Under the pieces are notes generated by a model. The model was not told the DNA's origin. It worked only from the letters and a program-made list of their open reading frames with translations, and made no database searches. From assembly GCA_021234155.1 (NCBI GenBank), contig JAJEKV010000341.1, positions 124,001 to 188,000 of the forward strand: 64,000 nt of DNA, written 5' to 3'. Source of the stretch: Isoetes taiwanensis. Its lineage: Eukaryota > Streptophyta > Lycopodiopsida > Isoetales > Isoetaceae. Shown here in pieces: positions 20,905 to 31,882 of this stretch (the stretch's first letter is position 1; each line of letters begins with the position of its first letter). Made by a program: the position numbers and the translations under genes.

Positions 20905-21240
20905 CAAGTTACATTTTTCATGGCATCATCTGTAATGATGCAAGAAGGAAGCCAATCAGGATCATCTTGGCATAAAGAATCCTTTAGGGCTTGCATCCAC
21001 TGTGTTATAGGTCTAGTCTTTTGAGAATTGGTTAAAACATAAGCCAATGGCAAACCATTGCAATACTCATTGAAGGCGATGAGTGTGAAAAGATAGAACC
21101 TGCATAACCAATAATCAACTCGATGCACATAGATCACACATTAAAAGTGGAGGACGAATAATACCTCTTATCATTTGTTTTGAAGGTAGAGTCCATGCAA
21201 ATAGCTCTTTTGTTACCAAATCCCTGCTGGCCAATACGTA
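20905..21240 (-). pseudogene. MULE-type transposase core remnant with a 65 bp intron
   Basis: On the minus strand, exon sequence 21165-21240 encodes GFGNKRAICMDSTFKTND, with the first catalytic-type Asp in MDSTF. A donor AGAG|GTATTA and acceptor TGCAG|G bound a 65 bp intron (21100-21164). The next exon continues in phase with RFYLFTLIAFNEYCNGLPLA and, later, WLPSCIITDDAMKN, whose T-D-D carries the second Asp. The frame is lost near 20905, where four TTTAAGG units interrupt it (20877-20901). A separate minus-strand frame at 20471-20689 may be more of the same gene but has no motif. This is a different family member from the MULE at 18055. Confidence 0.7.
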
Positions 21241-21244
21241 TAAT

Positions 21245-21980
21245 TTAATTAAGAAGGAATGTATTTTAGCATTTATGAGCATGTATTTTCTAGGGGGGAT
21301 CCCGGAGGATGCTACATCATGTGGGATCCCAGAGGCTGGTAGACCATTGAGTCCCTGCCATTTAATTTAAACAATGAGTATTCACAGGAACAACAGTGTT
21401 TAAACAAAATTGAAATTTTGAATTCCAACCATTTAATCTAACTTCACTCAAAAAACTTGATGATGAGTTCCAATTTCCAACTTGGAGATCTTGGATTACA
21501 GATTATCAGGGTTCATATTTGAGTCAAAAATCAGAGTAAAAAACTTAAAGATTATCAGGGTTCACATTCGATTATCAGGGTCCAGATTTTCATTCACAGA
21601 AATTTACAATCAGAAAGGATTTCATAGGGCTTCAGGGACCATACTTCAACAAACGAGTTTGGGGTCTGGTTTCACCTTCCACCCCCTCTGGTAAGTAGAA
21701 GGTGGATTTGCCTAATGCCAAACATTCATGCAGTTTCATGAGCATAATCACGAAGCTTGCCCATGTGCAATCCACATCCTCTTTCTTGATCCAGTCGCGA
21801 TTAATTACCATCTACAAGGAAACATAAAGAAGCATAAACAACATTGCTAACAACATGACAAAGAAAATTAAAAGACACTCACATTGTCCTCCTTGCTACT
21901 TATCTCCTTCATAAATTTCTTCACGAAATTAATCACATAGACACCATAGTCAGCTATTATTATGTTGCTGAGGAGTTTCG
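21245..21980. other. Non-coding spacer with short local duplications
   Basis: It holds a duplicated phrase, gattatcagggttca (about 21501 and 21549), and two ggatccc-containing copies near 21296 and 21321. No gene was recognised. Confidence 0.45.
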
Positions 21981-22164
21981 AGTGGAGGGTCTAAGTTAGA
22001 TATTGGGGTACAAAAGCACCCGTCCGGACGCTCTGCTTTTCATGCTGGATCTGCTTTCTGGGGGGGGTGCTTTCTGAGCGGGAAAGCCATTTTTGCTCTT
22101 AGCAAATTGGTGCCGGATCGATGACATGGACATCCGTAATTTCAAATTCAGTGTGGCAAATGAC

Positions 22165-22449
22165 CTAGAGATAATTTGGCGGGCTGATTTTAAGTGCGCG
22201 GGAGGATTTTCTTAGATCTGGCCATGGCGGGATGAATGCCTCATGGAGTATCGGTAAATTCTTGTTGATGAAGCGTTTGGTGAGAGAATTGATCAATGGA
22301 TAAGGAACAATGATACCTCGATGCATTTCTGGGTTTGCAAGTACTGGGAGATCCGGCAATATCTCCATCGACCACAGCTTGCGAGTAGTGGGATGTAAGT
22401 AGTGATAGGACTCCATTAGGTAGTCTATTCTGTTTCCACCATCGTCCAT
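22165..22449 (-). CDS. Uncharacterised ORF inside the TIR element
   Basis: 94 codons beginning MDDGGNRIDYLMESYHYL and containing PYPLINSLTKRFINKNLPIL and a Pro-rich end. The composition is protein-like and a stop closes it at 22165. Another minus-strand frame overlaps it (22241-22540). I recognise no domain. It may be a second captured exon or a chance frame. Confidence 0.3.
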   Translation of the reverse strand: MDDGGNRIDYLMESYHYLHPTTRKLWSMEILPDLPVLANPEMHRGIIVPYPLINSLTKRFINKNLPILHEAFIPPWPDLRKSSRALKISPPNYL

Positions 22450-23101
22450 GTTTTTCTTCTTTGTAGAAGCTCGTTTCTGCTAGAGCTTCTTGCATATCTA
22501 TATTAAGAGGAATCGTGGTTTTTTCTAGATGTATGTTCAAATGAAGAAAGCCTTCCTAGAATTTGGTTTTCTGCAATGGTGATTGACATCGATAATGGTA
22601 GAGCATTAGTATCTTACAAGCACGCTAATGTTAGAAACAGAACCCAGTCGTAGCATTTTCATCACACTAGTGGTTTCTTTCATGCTTTTTGCTTGATTGC
22701 AGGATCCAATGGTATTTTAGAATCATTTGTTGCATTGCAGAACAATATGGATGTATTTTAAGCTATCCAGCTTAACAGTTGGACTTGGAAACAGTAGGAA
22801 TGGGTGTCTAGCGTTCCAGCTTTAACCATTGATTCTTACACAAAGTAACTATATGTGCAAATGAACTAAACTAATACAATGTCACATGAAGGTGTCTTTT
22901 AGTGATTTATTAAAGTTCCAAATGTAGGTTTATTGCTGTTACACAACGAGTTGCCTTATTGATTTTATAGAGTAATACAATGGCTTCAGGATCAGAAACT
23001 ATCTACAATTTATCTATCAGTGTTAAGCATCGACCTTATTTGTTTTCTTGTATGCGAGTTGTCTCTGCTAGTTCTTAAAACTGCTGTTCATTTCTTTATA
23101 G

Positions 23102-23735
23102 GATGCAGCTAGAAAGAATGTTTCTTTGAGCAATTATAGGGGCAAAATCATCCTAATTGTAAAGTTGCTTCACAATGGCATTTTCTTTCCATCTTTCCAG
23201 TATTTCTTCCATCTATCATTGCTTTTCCAAAATTTTCCAATGTTGTAACTTTATATTCAATGGCTTTGACAACATCTGAAACATATCAAAAGTATAAAGA
23301 TGAAGGTAAGTAGAGTTTGGAAAAAGATCTAAGGAGATCCTGTATAATCTCTTTAATTTGTTTTTCCTTTTCTGGGCAGGATTAGAGGTGCTTGCTTTTC
23401 CCTATAATTAGTTTGGAAGCCAGGAACCATATATCAATGAAGAAATTCTATGTATGCACCAGGTTCAAAGCATAATACTGTTATCTTTCTCAAGGTAAGA
23501 ACTGCAGTGTGCTTGCTTGCTCAAGCCAATTTGTTTCTTATTTTAGACCCATATTGAACTGTATATTGATGTGAATGGTTTCAATAGAAGCACCACTATA
23601 CAAGTTCTTGAAGCCTAACAAAGGAGGCCTATTTGGGGATTCTGTAGACTGGGACTTCACCAAGTCTTTAATTAGCATTGATAGGAAGGTTGTTGAGAGG
23701 TACAGTCCCGCGATCGGCTTGAGGTTGTTTGCTAG
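23102..23735 (+). pseudogene. Glutathione peroxidase (GPX) pseudogene with retained introns
   Basis: Four exon-like blocks match plant thioredoxin-dependent GPX. Block 1, 23102-23164: DAARKNVSLSNYRGKIILIV. Block 2, about 23238-23305: TTSETYQKYKDE, followed by a GTAAGT donor at 23306. Block 3, 23380-23494: after GGGCAG, GLEVLAFPYN*FGSQEP then NEEI and, in another frame, YVCTRFKA, ending CAAG|GTAAG. Block 4, about 23547-23735: IDVNG, then [19 protein letters not shown] and [16 protein letters not shown]. Joining blocks 2 and 3 makes an in-phase G-L-E, so the splice structure is that of a real gene. The catalytic set is destroyed: the peroxidatic Cys block is altered, the Gln is TAG, the Trp remains, and Asn is Asp. 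The second Cys motif (PCNQF) is now PYN*F. There are no RNA-copy signs; it came as DNA inside the TIR element. Confidence 0.85.
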
Positions 23736-23769
23736 ATTTGACAAGAAGTGCAGGTTGACGGTTTGAATT

Positions 23770-26045
23770 TTATTTGTCATGTATGCAGGCCTTCAAATTG
23801 CTTCCCTCTCGAAGGAGGTCTATGGCTCATTCTCTCAAAGCGAGGTCATTTGCTTAGCTTCATATGCATGTCATATTATAAAGCATGGCATGGTACTTCC
23901 ATTTATATAAGCGACAACATGGCCTTATTTTTACGATTATTATCGGGCTACTTTACTACATATATTTGCATTACTCGAGGCGAAAATGTTTGCACGGATG
24001 CGGCTCATAGACTTGTAGATATCATATCGAAAGTAAATTTAGCTAATAGGCCAACTCTATGTAGGTATTCTTATTGCATAGGCATAAATGTTACATGGTA
24101 GTGTGCTTCTCCATGAAAATATGCCTTGGAATACTTGATCTAATTTGGTGCATTTATCATTTGAGATAAATAGCCAAGGATTTGTTTGTTGGTATTCTTC
24201 TTGCAAAAAAATAGATGTTACAATCGTAATGTGCTTCTTCATGAAAATATACCTTGAAATACATGATCCCATTTCTGACTTTGTGTTGGCATTAACAAAT
24301 TTTTGGAGACAACCTGAAACTATTCTTTGGAATGGGAATTATTAGTATAGCGGTTTCTTTTTCGAATTCTTGCATCTTGGAAGCAAGGGAAGGATTGGAA
24401 TTTAAGCACTCCAATTTGGTGTATAAGATGGCAACTTATGGATGCGCAAACCGCTTGACTTGAGACTATTCTTGGAGCTTTGGTTAAATGGAAGCGATGA
24501 TTTCTTTTTCAAGCTTGGTGAAACACAACACTTTCGGGAATTTATAAACTGTCTTTGGATTTATGCGGTTTCAACAAAGGGATATGGCATGAAACCTACA
24601 AACATACATTTTTGTGGAAACACATATATTTCCATATGTGAAACATTGTATCACACACACTAAGATCTTTGGGTATACTTAATAAATTAGTTTGTTTGGA
24701 GATAAGAATATAAACATCTAATCTCAACTTGGCAATGTCAGAACCATTAACTACCATTCTTTACCAATATTTGTTTGACTCAGAGGCTGTGATTTGTTCG
24801 TTTATATTGATCTTGCTTTACAATCCTTGACTCACGTCTCGAAGGCATTAGATCATGCAAATCATCAGGATTGTCTGAATTGTACTACAAGGTGCAAATC
24901 ATGCGAACGACCCATGCCGTAGGACTGCAATCTTCTGCATATGCAAGATGACTGCTTTAAATTATAGAACTATAGATGAAAATAGAGCAATTACAAACCA
25001 ACGTAGAAAATAATGTTGCAATTCAGGAGGATTCGATCTAAAAGTTCGACCAAATTACGATAGATTTTGTCGATGTGCAAAAAGAAAGCAATGGCCTTTT
25101 GACGATGAAGCTCAACACAAGGTTACTTGACAAATAACAAGAAATATGGAGCTCTTTCGATGTGCAAAAATAATGCAACAGCTATTTGACGATGAATCTC
25201 AATACAAGAGTTATTAGTCATCCGCAGGTAAAAAAGAACTCTGAATCTGAGATTAACGGCGATCGAACGCCGCGGAAAACACAAATACAAATCCGAGAAG
25301 TGCAATGAGCAAAATTTCCCAATATGACATTTGGTACCTTCAAATAAGCATGAACAAATTACAAATTTGGTAGGAGAAGGACGGTTTCGGAGAGGCATGC
25401 GGAAGCCGAGATACGTTATGTTCGTGCTTTGCGTGCTTTCTCCGCTTCCGCTTGTCGCGCTTTTTTGTACCCCAATATCTAACTTAGACCCTGGAATACA
25501 ATGTGCATTATGCAATGCACTTGCTTTGTGCCTCACCTCTTAAACACGTCACTTAGAAACCGGAAGCATCTTAGAGAAGTGAGCAAATTCAAAGGGAAAA
25601 CTATGAAATCAAGATTCCTGGTCAGAGCATATAGGAGTTCATAAGAATCCAAGTGCAGGATAGAAGGACAAGCTTCCCAAGCCGAGCACAGGCTAATTCG
25701 TCTGTCACCAGTATATAAAATCTCCAATTAAAATAGCCAATTCAAAGACAATTAATTGCAAAAAGGTGAAACGTAAATAAAGAGAGTTGAGTGCTTACCT
25801 AGCATTCACAGGAATATAATAGAACTATGATGTCTGGAGTTTCCAGTGTGTCTTGCCAAAAGGATTTTTGGGGATCAGCTTGGCAAATTGCTCATAAGCA
25901 CCACCTAGGCCGGCCTTGCTTCCACTTAAGAACAGGCCGAATGCAGCTGGGTCACCTCTTCTGGATCGGAATCGAGTGTAGAATTGTCCTGAAATAGTGC
26001 AATTCAGTGATTAATTATGTGGAATCTAGCAATTAAAATGTGACG
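23770..26045. other. Rest of the TIR element interior and right flank, no gene recognised
   Basis: It includes two copies of a short phrase around cttcatgaaaatataccttga/cttctccatgaaaatatgccttgga (24106-24131 and 24235-24258), and a pair of gatgtgcaaaaa...ttgacgatga segments (25073-25108 and 25159-25196). I see no coding homology; the open frames are short and unlike known families. Confidence 0.45.
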
Positions 26046-26050
26046 AGAAC

Positions 26051-27481
26051 TTATAACATATAAGCACCAATGCAATCCGAATCAATGTTTCCAGCCACAT
26101 CACCTAACGGCATGAAATTTTGGGCCTCGAATTTTTGGATGTGGAACTCCATGTTCTGGGATTTCTTGCCCATCTTGATATAGGGGCTATGAACAACCAC
26201 TGGATATGTCAAATTCGGGGGGCAATGCCATCGTTTGGATTCAATACCTTTCTGGTATGAGATCACAGAATCTAGGAAAGAAGGATCAATGGAATACAGA
26301 TGAAACAAGGCTATTTTTTGGAAGATTGTTTTGGGGACAAGGGGGCTCCTCTTCAACCTCTTCATGGACAATCTTGTTGGGGGGAATGTCAAGGAATTTG
26401 CACCTGGATTTTAGAGCTGGACACTTCGCAGGGACCTTGGGCTTCACCTGAGACCTCGGTTTAGTGTGAGAGGAGGAAAAAGTACATGTGGCAGCCTTTG
26501 CCTCCTCATCTAGATTGTCCTCGTCCAGCTGATCCTGCTCCTGTGGAATACTCGGCCATAGCTCCTCATCTGAGATTAGATTCTTGTGCCTCATATCATG
26601 ATCCTGGCCTTTATCTCTACGATTTGCTTGTGTTGGGACTCCAATTCGGCAGTTTTCTTCCTCTGCACTTGAAGATTAATAAATTCTTCTCTTAAGCTCT
26701 TATCCAATAGGCCCATGTCGATTTGTTCATCAGCCACCAATCTGGCCTGCATCCTTTGCACGCTAAAATTTCCTCGTCAAATTGTGGGCATACTTGAAAT
26801 CGGGATCCAAGCTCTTGGTCAGGGAAACTTTACTATGATTTCTCTTCACATTCTCATGTGTCAGACGCTTTGGTATCCTCCCCCTTGGAGCATCGGGGAC
26901 CCTAAATTTATCATACAGTTCATGAACTCTGAACCTGTGATTCTCGAGTTCAACCTTTCGGGAATATGACTTGGTGCAATCCTCAACACGACAAAGCCAT
27001 CTCCTAGACCCCTGATCATAAACATAATCAGGGGCCTCTTCAGCCTCGAGCTTGGCCCGATCAGGAATATCCAACTCTGGCTCATGATCTATGATCTGAA
27101 CCTTATATCATCTGCACCATCCTTCACCTCCTGCCCAGTCTGATCTCCCTGCAGATGGTCGATAACAGAAACTCCAGGACCACCTTCAGTGTTCTTCTTC
27201 CTCACTTCCATTTTCTCAGGTGGTCTCGGTTTAGGAGACTGCACCTCAGTCTCCTATTCATCTTCGGAATTAGGAAAGAACTTCCGAATCTTGAATGACG
27301 ATAAAGCATTTAAGGGGATGATGCCACTAACACTTGGAAAAAACGGCCTCGAAATAAGTGAATTCAGATCTGCCAAGCCGACTAGCAACAGCAATCTGCA
27401 ATCATCTTCTGTGCTAATCCAATTTGTCTTGCAGGGGTTTTTGAATTCACATCTTATAGATAATATCAGGCTTATAGTCAA
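26051..27481 (-). pseudogene. C2H2 zinc-finger / coiled-coil gene remnant
   Basis: Read on the minus strand, coding sequence can be followed from about 27481 to 26051 through several lesions. An N-terminal part (27481-27254) ends at one in-frame TAG; the same frame continues with ETEVQSPKPRPPEKMEVRKK and is acidic/polar. Near 27090 it passes an AG acceptor-like site into DHEPELDIPDRAKLEAEE. A single C2H2 finger follows: WLCRVEDCTKSYSRKVELEN then HRFRVH, spacing C-x4-C-x12-H-x4-H (codons at about 26922-26993). Next come VPDAPRGRIPKR and, after a shift, a coiled coil (LVADEQIDMGLLDKSLREEF, then RKKTAELESQHKQIVEIKAR). A last frame (26286-26594) is acidic with a Pro-rich C-terminus. The role is probably nuclear; the family is not named. 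The frame at 26051-26392 may be its 3' end. Confidence 0.55.
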
Positions 27482-27489
27482 ATGCTGAA

Positions 27490-28025
27490 TTCTGTTCTAA
27501 GCCTAATCCAAGAATTTGTACTATTGCTGGAGCATAACATGGCATTCTAAGGGCTAAAACTATATTAGGAGAAAAACCATGTGTATAGTATATAACGGAG
27601 ATATCCAGTGCCCATAGGATCCATTCCTTAAGAAACTAACTTCTCCATAGCATTAGCAAGAAGCGTCTCTACTCAAAACAAGGATGGCAAGGCACAAATC
27701 CATGGCCGCGGGAACAGATTCTGATTCCATGGCTGCCGAAAGAATCCTATGAAGTTGTAAATATCTTCTACAATCGCCGAAAAAGACCTCTGAAGGCACG
27801 ATCATGGCATTCCCAAGCCGAAAAACCTATATCCTGCTGCCCCACTCAAATCGAAGGGCTTTTGGAACGAAAATTCTCCAAATCAAGGTGTATTAATTTA
27901 GTTGTACCTTTACTCTCACCCACGTGACCGGGATGAAATTTGAATTAAAGATAACCACCTTTGGCTTGTGGTGGGCCTGAACAACTGATAACCACCTCTG
28001 GCTCGTGCTTTTCATTATCAAAATA
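27490..28025. other. Non-coding spacer
   Basis: A short duplicated phrase, ataaccacctttggcttgtg / ataaccacctctggctcgtg, occurs at about 27951 and 27988. No gene was recognised. Confidence 0.45.
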
Positions 28026-28029
28026 ATGA

Positions 28030-28190
28030 ATTCATTGGAGATAGTAAAGACATCGCACTATAAAAACCAGATTAATCCTATGCTTGCTAGGGGTTCAAAG
28101 CAGTACCTGTTAACACATTCATCCATGAAAAAACGATTGAATACATCCATTTGCACAAGAGCACACCGCCATAGAACATAGAATTAAGGC
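28030..28190 (+). repeat. Dispersed repeat R4, copy 1
   Basis: Matches 56975-57110: acatcgcactataaaaacca / gacgcactacaaaaatca, gattaatcc(t/c)atgcttg, then gtacctgttaacacat / gtacatgttaacacat and tcatgaa. No coding motif; possibly part of a LINE family, because copy 2 follows a LINE reverse transcriptase fragment. Confidence 0.6.
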
Positions 28191-28539
28191 ATGCAAATGG
28201 ACTCAGGAAAAGCACGAAAACAGAGTCTGCCAATGCTGTCAACTAGGAGTTATTACCTGTTTGGGTACAATATGATGGGTTGGTTACACCTAACCACCTT
28301 CAGTAGGAGCATTGACATCTTATATTCAGGAGATACTGGACATGCAGGCTCAATCGTGCGTACAGTTTAACAACTATTACTACTAAAGTTTTCTCTCAAA
28401 TACCCTTCGAAGCAAGGGTTTATTAATCCTAGACAGTAATAATCTACCTGTTTTTTGTTTATTTGGGTTTCATAGGCCATCTGGTTATCCTGGGTAATGT
28501 TATTCAATTTAATTCGATGTTGTGCTACATATTCTAAAA

Positions 28540-28960
28540 GAAGGGTACCCTGGATTATCATAGTTGTCGGATCCTACAACCTAGACTATATTTTGGAGCC
28601 TCTAGGCATCTCTGGTTTTGCTTATGGTAATTTATGATTGGGGGTGCCTATGATTTTGAAATATGAAATACGAGTTCGCCTAAGGTTTTGATGGAATATC
28701 GAGTCTCTATACAGCTTTACCTAAGGTAGAATATGAAATATGGGAACTCGAACCTTTATCAAAATAACTCAATATTTTAATAAGACTACTTTGACCAATA
28801 TAACAAGAGAGTTAATGTAATTATTTTTCTAAATCCATTTTTTTTATAACAACCTATTCAATTATTTTAGGCATATGGTTTATAGTTCCAAGAATTGTCA
28901 TTTTTACATCCATATCAAATCCCCCTAGAACCCCCTGTTATTATATACATGTGTACAATA
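28540..28960 (-). repeat. Dispersed repeat R1, copy B (complete, inverted)
   Basis: Reading the minus strand from 28960, the order is ataacagggggttctag, gatatggatgtaaaaatgac, an A-rich joint, tattgagttattttgataaa, ggttcgagttccc, caaaaccttaggcgaa, caaaatcataggcaccccc, aatcataaattacc and a tail gataatccagggtaccc. It is uninterrupted, unlike the copy around the MULE, and serves as the empty-site reference. Confidence 0.8.
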
Positions 28961-29308
28961 TATTTCACAACCTTTGGTTTAATCCCATATTTGGAACTGA
29001 TAATTAACTAAAACTTGCTAAAAAACGATGGCCAAGATTGCCTGAAATTGACATCCAACGGTCTAAGCCTACTATTGGACGCCTTGCACGAATATCCGCA
29101 AAGACAATTAGGGGGGACGGGGGGTAATTCAATGGTTCAAATTTCTGATATGTGGGATGTCATGTAAAATGATGTGATATACAATATTAATAAGGAAAAA
29201 CTACCAAAATGCCCCTATGAGTTTATATAATTAGCAAAATGCCCATATGAGTTTCAAAATTACCAAAATGCCCCTGGCTCAAATAAATATACAAATAAAT
29301 TACTAAAG

Positions 29309-30561
29309 TTGGTGCAAGATATTTATGAAGTGGGCAATCCAGAAGGCATGTCAATCTTGACCATTCATGAAAATCTTTTCACTCAAATAGAGGTAAGAGA
29401 TACGTTATCAGGAATGGAAAATAATAAAGCACATGATCTGGATGGTTTTATTGAGCTTTTTAAATGGGGAGGAGACAAAATGCTTTCTATTCTTACAGAT
29501 TTGCTAAATAAGAGTATCAGACAAGGCCTACCATATAGTTGGAAGTTAAATAGAGTACACCTAATTCATAAATCAGGGGGCAAGAATGTAGTACAGAATT
29601 ACAGAACCATCCTGCTCGGTAGCACTTTCGCCAAAATTTTGGGAAGCTTGCTGGAATACAAGTTGAGCACCTGGGCAGAAGAGAATGCCAAGCGCCCCAA
29701 TTTTCAGGCCGGCCTTTGGAAAGATTTTAATACATTAGATCATGCATTAACACTTCATGTGTTAGTAGAGAAAGCAAAGGCACCATCTGCAGCATTGTAT
29801 ATTGCATTTGTAGATTTTGCAAAAGCATTTAACACAGTGCAAAGGAAGGAGTTAGGTGACAGATTGAAGCAGCTCGATGTTCCAGAAAACATAAGAGGAG
29901 CTATCTCACAATTGTATGCAGAGGTATTAATCAAATTATCTCGGGAAGTAAATCCTGTGATAAGGAACACTATAGGGGCGCGCCAAGGATGTCCTTTATC
30001 TCCTACATTATTCGGTCTTTTTATCAACGACCTTGAAGAATGGCTACATGCATGCTCTTTGGTAGGGACTCAGTTTGGAGCTTACATAGTACAGTTCTTA
30101 CTGTATGCTGATGATGTGGTGCTATTGGCACCCAAGAAACATGTGCTACAAGAGCATATAATCTAGCGGTGTTTTGTGCAGCAAGGCAAATGAAAATAAA
30201 TGTTGCAAAATCCAAAGTTATGGTGTTCGGGACAAGGGAGAGACCAAAGTTCATGTATCTAGAGCAGGAAATTGAAACAGTGGAGAGTTTTAAGTACCTG
30301 GAGATAGATTTCTCCTCAAGATACAACTGGAAGGACTGTGTCAAAAGGAGACTCACAAGCGGAAAAATGGCGCTCTATGGTATGCTTTCTAAATGTTTTA
30401 GAATTTCTCTGCATGATTGGGGGCTTAGAAAGCTTTATTTTAAGACATTGGTTCAAACCGTGCTATTGCATGGGGTTCCTATATGGGGATCTAGCATCTC
30501 TGCCACAAAAGCCCACTTGATCAGCAAGATAACGAGTCACGTGGCCACTGTACCACTTTGA
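29309..30561 (+). mobile_element. LINE reverse transcriptase, 5' truncated, one frameshift
   Basis: The frame 29309-30166 carries the reverse transcriptase fingers and palm: RVHLIHKSGGKNVVQNYRTI, then FVDFAKAFNTVQRKELGDRL (usual F-x-D-F-x-K-A-F-D; the Asp after AF is Asn here, while the first Asp is kept), GARQGCPLSPTLFGLFINDLE, and the catalytic LLYADDVVLLAP near 30100. A one- or two-base change near 30160 shifts the frame. The second frame (30169-30561) continues with LAVFCAARQMKINVAKSKVM, FKYLEIDFSS and a thumb region ending at TGA. No endonuclease precedes it and no 3' end follows, so both ends are missing. Confidence 0.85.
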
Positions 30562-30576
30562 TATGACACCATCCTC

Positions 30577-30864
30577 CTATTCATTGGGTATGTCAAGTCT
30601 CCATATCAGAGTATCTCGTCGATCTCTAGCCTTCCTAATTAGATCTTCATATTTATTTGTTGGCTTGAGATACATAAAGAGCATAAGGAGTCGCATAAAC
30701 CACGTGATGCGATGATAGCATTCCCATGGCCTTACATAAAGACTGTCGAATGGCTTGTCCACCTCTTTTTGTAAGTTTTGAACAACACAATTAAGAAGTA
30801 ACTTGTACAGGGTCCAACATTGATTGTCGTCCAAACGAAGTATACTTGAACGAGAATCAACCAT
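30577..30864 (-). CDS. Uncharacterised ORF, antisense to the LINE tail
   Basis: 95 codons starting MVDSRSSILRLDDNQCW, with a helical Leu/Arg-rich end. The length and amino-acid mix are protein-like, but I know no family with this sequence. It begins immediately after the LINE reading frame on the other strand and may be a remnant of the insertion target. Confidence 0.3.
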   Translation of the reverse strand: MVDSRSSILRLDDNQCWTLYKLLLNCVVQNLQKEVDKPFDSLYVRPWECYHRITWFMRLLMLFMYLKPTNKYEDLIRKARDRRDTLIWRLDIPNE

Positions 30865-30944
30865 GTGAAATGCACTAGAACGAGAGAAATTAACTAATTA
30901 GAAAATAATATTCCTCTTGCCAGAAAATAATCAGAAAGGTTTAT

Positions 30945-31080
30945 GTTCAAAACGCGCCAGACACATTTTCTACGGGGTGTTTTTTATAAGTTTTACTCTA
31001 CACGCGCCTGGCGCATTTTGAAAAATTTAGCAGGAAAGCGAAAGGGCAAAATCAAAATGCGCCAAGTGCGATTTCGTCCA
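30945..31080. repeat. GCGCC-containing inverted motifs related in style to the palindrome arrays
   Basis: Three near copies of a symmetric motif with A/T-rich flanks: caaaacgcgccagacacatttt (30949), acgcgcctggcgcattttg (31002), and caaaatgcgccaagtgcgatttc (31053). Core and flanks echo the ATGGCGCCAT palindromes at 4.3-8.6 kb without matching them. Confidence 0.5.
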
Positions 31081-31380
31081 TTCTAACATATCATATTACA
31101 AAAAAAAAAAAACTAAGCATATGATCTAGTTAAAGGCAGAGAGCATTACTTACCAGATTTTACTAGACAAAGAGGTGAGCCACGTACTTGAACAGCAAGG
31201 TCAAATTTGGATATGCAAGGATGAAATAATAAAAGCAGCTAAGATACTGAAAAACAAACGAAGTTCTCAAAAAACAAGACGACAAGGAATATGAATAGAT
31301 ATATGAATAGCAACAGCAAAAGCAATAATAATTGCAATAGTAGAGCAATTGCAATTCTGGTGCAGATAGCAAATAGAAGC

Positions 31381-31552
<172 letters not shown>

Positions 31553-31882
31553 AATAGAATAAGTGTAGATAGAGAATTAGAACAAAAATATATATTCCAT
31601 TCGTATATATCTGTTCTGTCTTATTCTGTACCTTGATGACACTATTTCTTATTCTATATATATCCGCTCTTTCATATACCTAGAAATAAGAACAGAGAAA
31701 GATCTAGAATAGAAACATATCCGTTCTTTCAAATACCTAGAAATAAGAACAGAAGAAGACCTAGAATAGAAACATCGGAACTAGAATTAGAATAAGAGAA
31801 TTGGAATAAGGAACAGAATAAGAATTAGAACCAGAAATAAGAACAGAATAACTAGAAAATGTTTGATGTATGGTCTAAAATA

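Larger units (their letters stand above)
21987..25491. mobile_element. 3.5 kb TIR DNA transposon carrying captured gene sequence
   Basis: The left end at 21987-22017 (gggtctaagttagatattgg, continuing ggtacaaaagc) is repeated in inverted orientation at 25459-25491 with only a two-base length difference in the A-run. Both ends are flanked by TGGA (21983-21986 and 25492-25495), a possible 4 bp target duplication, though chance cannot be excluded at this length. Inside there is no transposase that I recognise. There is instead a plus-strand glutathione peroxidase pseudogene with introns (23102-23735) and an unidentified minus-strand frame (22165-22449). This is a non-autonomous, Pack-type element. 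The superfamily is unresolved: TIRs starting GGG would suit PIF/Harbinger, but the TGGA flank does not. Confidence 0.7.
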
